Source: Calcarisporiella thermophila CBS 279.70
Lineage: Eukaryota; Calcarisporiellomycota
Assembly (NCBI RefSeq): GCF_041956535.1
Contig: NW_027192195.1
Coordinates: forward strand, 1,265,809-1,318,587
Length of the DNA: 52,779 nucleotides
Direction of reading: 5' to 3'
The notes beneath the pieces are model-generated. The model did no database searches, was not told where the DNA came from, and worked only from the letters and a program-made list of their open reading frames with translations. The translations under genes were made by a program, and so were the position numbers. Shown one piece after another: positions 47,357 through 52,779 of this stretch; within the stretch, counting starts at the first letter, position 1, and each line of letters begins with the position of its first letter.

Positions 47357-48519
47357 TTTGTGTGCTGTAGGATAAATTATGTTTGAGGAGGAATTGCCAG
47401 CGCTCCTATTTATGTTTTTTGGCCGAGTTTCTTTCTTTTACATTGACATCACATGAGTATGGTATCGATTAGTTTCCAGAAATGACATGTATAAACCATA
47501 CCCGAAAAATCGTCATACAGAAAGTGTTAGATAATTATTAACGCGGGTTTTCTTTGCTCTGACCCCGTGCACAGATTCGTCTCGGAACCACAAACACAAG
47601 CATAGAATAACCACATAATACTTTAACATCATTTTAGAATATTCCTTTGACTCCAACTTACATCCGAGTTAATGGATATTTGTATGAAATTGTGTCTGAA
47701 ACGATCCCGTCCAAACCCGGGGTCTGGGTGGGATTGTTTCAGAAGCTAAAAAAAACACAAAATCTATTGGTCTCGGATCTCAGTAAGAGTATATTTGAAG
47801 ACATTTTATTCATTAACGTAAAATGTCAAACCCAACCAATCCGTTATCACCGTGCCTCTACGAGAATAAGCTCGGACCTCAGCTCAAAGCAATTAGCGGT
47901 ATTACAAATTGAATTGAATTTACTATCGGTGACAACTCTTCTAGAATTCTCAGCAAAGCATCTAAGCTCTTCCAGAAAAGATAAGATAATGCCACTGCGC
48001 ATGGAAATGTTTATTCCCCCTCTTTTCTTTTTGTATCCATACTGTTTTAAAACTACATCTTCGAAATAATAGAATAAATATAATAAACACAAGTCGGATT
48101 CGAAGGATATTAACGTTTATTATACTAAAATTTCGTAAAAAAACATAAAATCGGTTCGTAACCAAAAATTATACATTGGGCAAATTACATTACAAGGGTT
48201 ACGCAAGTAGTAACCAGGGTCAATAGTCAAAATTATACATTTAAACTATCGAATTATTAAGGGTGCATGATACCCGATATGTACATATTGGAAAAAGGCC
48301 TATGGAGGCCGTGTTTTTGCGGGCGACGGGGGATCTGTAGCGGGACGAACCATTCAAGTTATGCCTAAACTTTCCTCAACTGATTCGTTCGATAGTAATA
48401 TTTGAACTTATCTTTTTATCTTATTATTTTTATTTTTATTCTTATTAATTTTGCATAGACAATTTATCTCCTGATCGTAGTAATTTATCGCCTAATTATT
48501 ATATCATCTGATTATTTCT
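47357..48519. other. intergenic, no convincing gene
   Basis: A plus-strand open frame (47647-48069) has no domain or codon features that convince me; its opposite strand is equally open. Nothing else recognised. Confidence 0.4.
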
Positions 48520-48608
48520 TCGATTATTTGACTCCTTTGTTTTGTTTATGGTTCCTCATCAAATTGCTATATTATTATTAAGTCTACCAAAAAGGACCGC
48601 TACAACGT
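48520..48608. repeat. dispersed repeat, copy B
   Basis: Partner of 29925-30001. It directly precedes the DIRS recombinase fragment and could be part of that element. Confidence 0.45.
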
Positions 48609-48794
48609 AGGATTCTCTAATAACTTGTTAAGATGATTTAAAGAAGAAGCTCGTTTGTCGATATCTGGATGAAAAGTTGCAGCGAGACACGCAGATAATC
48701 CACCTAATGAAGCTACCCAAAAGGCTCGTACAAACTCAATCGGCTCCTCCAAAGCCAGAACAATCAATCTGGCGACAGGGCAAAAAACGCATCC

Positions 48795-49310
48795 CCTGAA
48801 GATCAAATCGTAGTATTCGACCGCTTGGCGCATATCAGAGAAGAACTGCAAACCAAAGGTCTCTCCGTAAAAGCCCAAGAGATAATACTGCGCAACCAAA
48901 GAAATTCAGGGAAACAATGGAGTTATTCTTCAGCCCAGAAAAACTGGATAACATGGTGCGCAGCCAACAGTGTCCCGCCGTTTCCAACGTCTGCAACAGC
49001 AATTGCAAAATTTCTGGCAGAGCAACATGCACATGGGAAATCTGCCAGGTCATGCCGACTATATCGCTCGGCAATAGGCGAACTTCAATCGGAAAATTCG
49101 TCTCACTTAGATCCAATAGTGTCCACCATTCTCAGGTCGCTTGATAGAGTGGCACTACCAATTAATCTGTCGGAAAATCCTCTGGATATCTCCCCGATCA
49201 TTGCACACTTTAAAGAAACAGCTAACGCTGCGCTTTTCGGATATAGCGCGTTGGTATCAGAATCAATATTTTTCCGCGCGCTCACCCTATGTGTTTGTGT
49301 ACATATCAAG
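48795..49310 (+). mobile_element. DIRS/Ngaro-type tyrosine recombinase, 5' fragment
   Basis: Open frame LAHIREELQTKGLSVKAQEI, WSYSSAQKNWITWCAANSVP, ATAIAKFLAEQHAHGKSARS and CRLYRSAIGELQ, then IIAHFKETANAALFGYSALV. It matches the N-terminal SAM-like domain of retrotransposon tyrosine recombinases and the recombinase of the DIRS copy at 20450-21470 (LQVYRTAISKTWQILHPE at the same place). It breaks off before the first catalytic Arg; none of the R-H-x-x-R-Y residues is present. The frame continues a few codons into the antisense of the next gene. A truncated fragment. Confidence 0.7.
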
Positions 49311-49316
49311 CCTCAA

Positions 49317-49610
49317 TCAACACTGTGCACCAGCATCGCAGATTTTCACCACATCGTCGGGCTTGAGCTGTGAGCATCTATAGCAGCCTTGCACTGAGTT
49401 GTCATTCAAACACTGAGTGCATAGTTTGCAAGCATCTTTTGTTATGGCACAGATTTTCCTCCTATCGTATGCTTTTTCGAAAGGCCGTAACATCTCACTT
49501 ATCATCGAACCAAAAAAAGATGGGGCTATTAACAACAAGTCCAAAACGGGATCTAATTGAGGTGCTGCCATTGGCAGCACCAGTAATAACAGAAAGAGGC
49601 TTGCTTTCAT
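49317..49610 (-). CDS. small secreted eight-cysteine protein (97 aa)
   Basis: Signal peptide MKASLFLLLLVLPMAA, a hydrophobic pro-like stretch, then a C-terminal cysteine domain C-x6-C-x2-C-x2-C-x8-C-x2-C-x11-C-x5-C ending at the last residue. TATAAAAG lies about 60 nt upstream (49669-49676). The stop codon at 49317-49319 is within tens of bases of the end of a truncated DIRS recombinase on the other strand, so the element seems to have landed at, or been cut at, the 3' edge of this gene. No family recognised; an extracellular effector- or inhibitor-like role is inference. Confidence 0.65.
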   Translation of the reverse strand: MKASLFLLLLVLPMAAPQLDPVLDLLLIAPSFFGSMISEMLRPFEKAYDRRKICAITKDACKLCTQCLNDNSVQGCYRCSQLKPDDVVKICDAGAQC

Positions 49611-50395
49611 AAAAAGAATGGCTTCTGACTTGATATGTACGCTTATTTTCCTTTTTTCTCCGATTGCTCTTTTATATCATTTTTAATACATAATAGTTCT
49701 CCGAAACAAAGTATTAATAACATTTGCCCTATCCCATATATGCATTTTAAATCCTGGCTGGCCCAAGTTCGATCTTTGCAGGGTATAAAAAATCTAGGCA
49801 GGGGATGTAAACGATATTGTTTTCTTTAAACATTACTAAAGCTGTCTTTCGTTGAGATTTCTTTTTCGTTGCCCATGTGACATCATAAAATATCAAAAAG
49901 CCGCAAGTTCAACCAACTTTGCCCAAAATAGCGGATTTTCTGGCGGAATCGTTGATTTTCATATGCAACCATTTCTATTTAAATCCAAAAAAATCCTTAC
50001 TGAAATAACTTCTCTAATTTGCCCAAATCGAATCAAATATTTGAGTCAGAAAATCCTATCCTAACTATATTCTGAGTGGAATGGGCCCACCAATCCTATG
50101 ACACGGTGTGATTGTGACACGGAGATTTTCAAGTAAATCGGCAGTCACCAGCACGTGGTTGAATAGGGGCCCAAACTGGCCTCGGAATTTGTTCGAGCGA
50201 ATGTATATTTTAACTTTGAATTGCTATCCATTTTTCAAATAGAGGTGTAATGAAGGGCGTCACGCAGTATTTACCACTTTACTCCTGCTTTATCCGTTGC
50301 ACTAAATGCAATCACAGAATTGCCATTTTTGGAAGAAATTATGAACGCCTAAAGTTATTCACCTAAACGAACAATTTTCGCGCTCGCTCGATGAA
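49611..50395. other. intergenic, no gene seen
   Basis: Contains the TATA element of the minus-strand secreted gene; the rest has no supported feature. Confidence 0.45.
49669..49676 (-). promoter_or_regulatory. TATA element of the 97-aa secreted gene
   Basis: TATAAAAG on the minus strand, about 60 nt before the ATG at 49610. Confidence 0.5.
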
Positions 50396-50512
50396 TTGAA
50401 TAATTTTTTTAATCTTCGTGATAGAAACCAAGATAATATCAAAATAATTATAAAAATAAATACTTCACATTCTATTGCTCTTCTTACTGCCAACACTTTA
50501 TTGCCACGCTCA

Positions 50513-51078
50513 ATGAAGCAACTCTCAGGAGGCGTCATAACTAGGATCGCCTCCTTAAGTAAAGATGGATTATCCACCAGAAGGATCTCGCGTACATTTG
50601 GGATAAGCTGCAGTTCCGTGAATAAATATCAAAGGTTGTACGCACCTCAAGCGCCCAAGCCAACTGTAGGTCGACCACGCATTCTTTCTAGACAGGAAAA
50701 GGTTCTTGTTCGTAACTTCAAAGCCGGCCTGTATGAGAACATTCCTGACGCTAAGGAAAAACTCAAAAAGGATTACGATGTCGATATATCCCTGACAGGA
50801 ATAAGAGATGCACTGAAGCGAAGAAGTAAGTTCAAGAGTGTGCGGAAAAAGACCTCTGTTAAAATCTAAACACAAAAATGACCGCCTAGCTTTTGCGTGC
50901 AAACGTAGAAGCTGGACACTGGAGGACTGGAAGCGTGTCATTTGGTCAGATGAGAGTAAATTTAAGGTGGCCAGTACGGGAAGAAAAAGATATTATTGGA
51001 AGGCTCCTGGAGATCCTTCTCGAGATCATCACTATAAGAAAGTCGCTAAATATGCCCAGTAAGAAGAAACATGGGTAA
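50513..51078 (+). pseudogene. Tc1-like transposase, frameshifted and truncated
   Basis: The N-terminal helix-turn-helix half (about 50513-50868) reads GGVITRIASLSKDGLSTRRI, TFGISCSSVNKYQRLY and the AT-hook-like VGRPRILS. After a frameshift near 50840-50868 the catalytic start reads NDRLAFACKRRSWTLEDWKR then VIWSDESKF with the first catalytic Asp. The frame ends near 51078 and the second and third acidic residues (ND-x-P-K-H and PDLNPIE) are absent. It is the least decayed of the three Tc1 relics in this window. No terminal inverted repeats were located. Confidence 0.75.
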
Positions 51079-51987
51079 ACTCCGTCGAAAAATTCAGGAA
51101 TTGTTAGTAAAAATTTCGGGTAACCTATTGGTTCGTGATAATTAATAATCTTCATGTATCAGCTCTATTGAACGTAATTTCAATTTATTATAGCTCCTAT
51201 CTTATATTCACACTGGACTGGCGAGTTCCCATTCACTGGGTCGGTTGAAACTAATACCGACCACATTCTCTCTACTTCATCGTGAGAACAAATTGGTGCT
51301 GCAATGAACGAATGCCAAATAAATATTCCATCTGATTTTGGAAGTCCACCTCACAATATCTACAAATTTAATAAAGGATTCAGAGTGGAAGAGTGGAAGA
51401 ACTGGATAACCTTGTATTCACTTGTTTTCCTTAAATAATATATGCCTTCGAGGTAACGATTTCGCCTGTTTTTTAAGCCAATTTCACGGTATCTCGAGTG
51501 ATTTTGTTTAATGCTATGTTTTCTAAACGAAGGGTCTTAAGAGGTTGGCATAAATTTGTCTCAGCGGTTCGCCACTGCCTTGCTTGGTCATTAACTAGAG
51601 CAAAGATCAAAGCGGTTAAAGAAAGACTATATTTGTTTTATCAACATTATACAGAGTAATATTTGATGTTTTATTGAAAATGAGATATTATGTTAACAAG
51701 GCCATCTCTTTGTTGTTGCTGTATCTAGAGAATATTCTGGAGGGAGCGTTGACCACTTGTCTGCGCATAGAATCGTCTTTCATTATTTGCTTCACGTTTC
51801 CGATTCTATTTTACACCATGGCCCTCCGTGGGCATATTGGCAGTTTCCAATGGAGAGATATTGTGGTATAATTGAGGGATATGTCAGGTACTAACATCGC
51901 TAGCTATTGATATGCCTCTTTGATTATTTTTAGTTTTATGTTTTTAAGATACATCCTTTAACTTTCTGCTATTTTTCTTTACATTAG
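51079..51987. other. intergenic or upstream part of the right-end gene
   Basis: A plus-strand frame at 51674-51871 (hydrophobic, ending GHIGSFQWRDIVV) could be an earlier exon of the gene beginning at 51988, since GT sites follow WRDI, but I cannot confirm the junction. Confidence 0.35.
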
Positions 51988-52586
51988 ATCAAGAACTCAT
52001 CCTTACGCCTCGCACACAAAACAATTAAAAATTCGCGAGCAACTGAATCATTGTCAATATATACATCCGTTCCCATCTCGCGATCCTATCACTAAAAAAA
52101 CCTATGCACCTTGGGTGGAAAAAAACATAATAGCATTGGAAGACCGTCCAGAGGAATTGTACTGGCCTAAAGGGCGGTATGAATTAAACACCTTAGAATA
52201 TCGGTGTCTCAAACAACACTATGCATTTATTTTAGACAACATAACGCACTACTCTGAATTACAGGTAATCAGCAGTTTAACTTGATCACAATATGAAATA
52301 TAGTGAAATGCACTTTGCCTGAGAATAGGATGTCTCAAGGACTGGCCATCTCCGAACTCAGGATGGCCATACACTTGGCTCGAGAAAATGCCGAAAAGAA
52401 TGCGAAGATTTTAAGCGCATAGCTTATACAGTTGCAGTAGGTTTATCTTCTTGGTAGAAAACAAAAATAGTGGAAAACATATCTTTGCACTTCATTTTAT
52501 AGGCAATAATGGTGGTGGATATCAATGAGAACGACCCCGATATGCCGGATGTTTTCGAGGAAAAAGAGTTATATTGTGAAGTCGAA
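51988..52586 (+). CDS. unrecognised spliced gene, partial (3 internal exons)
   Basis: Three consecutive exons stay in one frame across GT..AG introns of 64 and 66 nt: 51988-52264 (…YAPWVEKNIIALEDRPEELY, WPKGRYELNTLEYRCLKQHY), 52329-52436 (DVSRTGHLRTQDGHTLGSRK, CRKECEDFKRIAYTVA) and 52503-52586 (AIMVVDINENDPDMPDVFEE then KELYCEVE), followed by a good donor GTAAGT at 52587. The 5' end is unclear and the 3' end is outside the window or lost in the repeat at 52673. The protein is hydrophilic with scattered Cys and no domain I recognise. The consistent splicing supports a real gene; function unknown. Confidence 0.6.
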
Positions 52587-52672
52587 GTAAGTGAATCAGC
52601 ATACTCATAAAACAGTGAAGTCTTTGTTGGAATTTCAATCAGAGTATATTTTCCTCTAGTTCAAAGAAAGAC

Positions 52673-52770
52673 AAATAGCTAAACTATTTAAGAATAACAA
52701 GAAATCATAAACAGGTAATATAGTTTATACACAAACAAGTAAAAATCAAGTTTAATTAAAATACCGACAA
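52673..52770 (+). repeat. dispersed repeat, copy 2
   Basis: Second copy of the 46367-46483 repeat, same orientation, lying after the last donor site of the right-end gene and therefore possibly in its intron. Confidence 0.6.
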
Positions 52771-52779
52771 TTTCAGAAT

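Noticed and set aside
47647-48069. 140-aa open frame on the plus strand
   Set aside because: The opposite strand is equally open, no domain, no promoter-like element and no splice partner; probably chance.

Overview
This window looks like the genome of an AT-rich, intron-containing, early-diverging fungus (Mucoromycota or Zoopagomycota grade). I infer this from four things. First, introns are short (about 45-90 nt) with GT..AG ends. Second, there is a class-3 lipase of the Rhizomucor/Rhizopus type. Third, DIRS-type tyrosine-recombinase retroelements are present alongside Ty3/gypsy chromovirus, LINE, hAT and Tc1/mariner relics. Fourth, there are sterol genes (EBP and DHCR7 types) that ergosterol-making Dikarya normally lack. 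I cannot name the species.

The most striking feature is a sterol biosynthesis cluster at 26.3-38.6 kb. It holds an EBP-type sterol delta8-delta7 isomerase (26348-27088, -), a sterol C-14 reductase of the ERG24 type (27398-28931, +), a CYP51 lanosterol 14-alpha-demethylase (32774-34830, +) and a DHCR7-type sterol delta7-reductase (36750-38564, -). An acetylornithine/ornithine-type aminotransferase (30113-31568, -) sits in the middle. All five genes splice to full-length, in-frame proteins of family-typical size. CYP51 and the C-14 reductase are consecutive steps, EBP acts later, and DHCR7 removes the delta7 bond. The set therefore points to end sterols without the ergosterol-type delta5,7 diene.

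The left part (0-18 kb) has a decayed GMC oxidoreductase end, an imine-reductase-like dehydrogenase, a secreted lipase with an apparent 1-nt frameshift, a GST, a thioredoxin-fold protein without the active-site cysteines, and three small secreted cysteine-rich proteins. Two of these (6586-6891 and 7426-7695) share a [Y/W]xCxC start and an identical Cys spacing at the tail. The third (11748-11912) is a 54-aa peptide with eight cysteines. Relics of a DIRS element, a hAT transposase, lysine 2,3-aminomutase and Tc1 lie between them.

The stretch 17.6-26.1 kb is mostly decayed mobile DNA: an LTR-like repeat, a near-complete but inactive DIRS element, a methyltransferase pseudogene, a LINE end and a Tc1 relic. 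The right part (39-52.8 kb) has a decayed chromodomain Ty3/gypsy element, a Kex2-processed secreted peptide precursor, a truncated DIRS recombinase ending almost at the stop codon of an 8-Cys secreted protein, a frameshifted Tc1 transposase and the start of an unrecognised spliced gene cut by the window edge.
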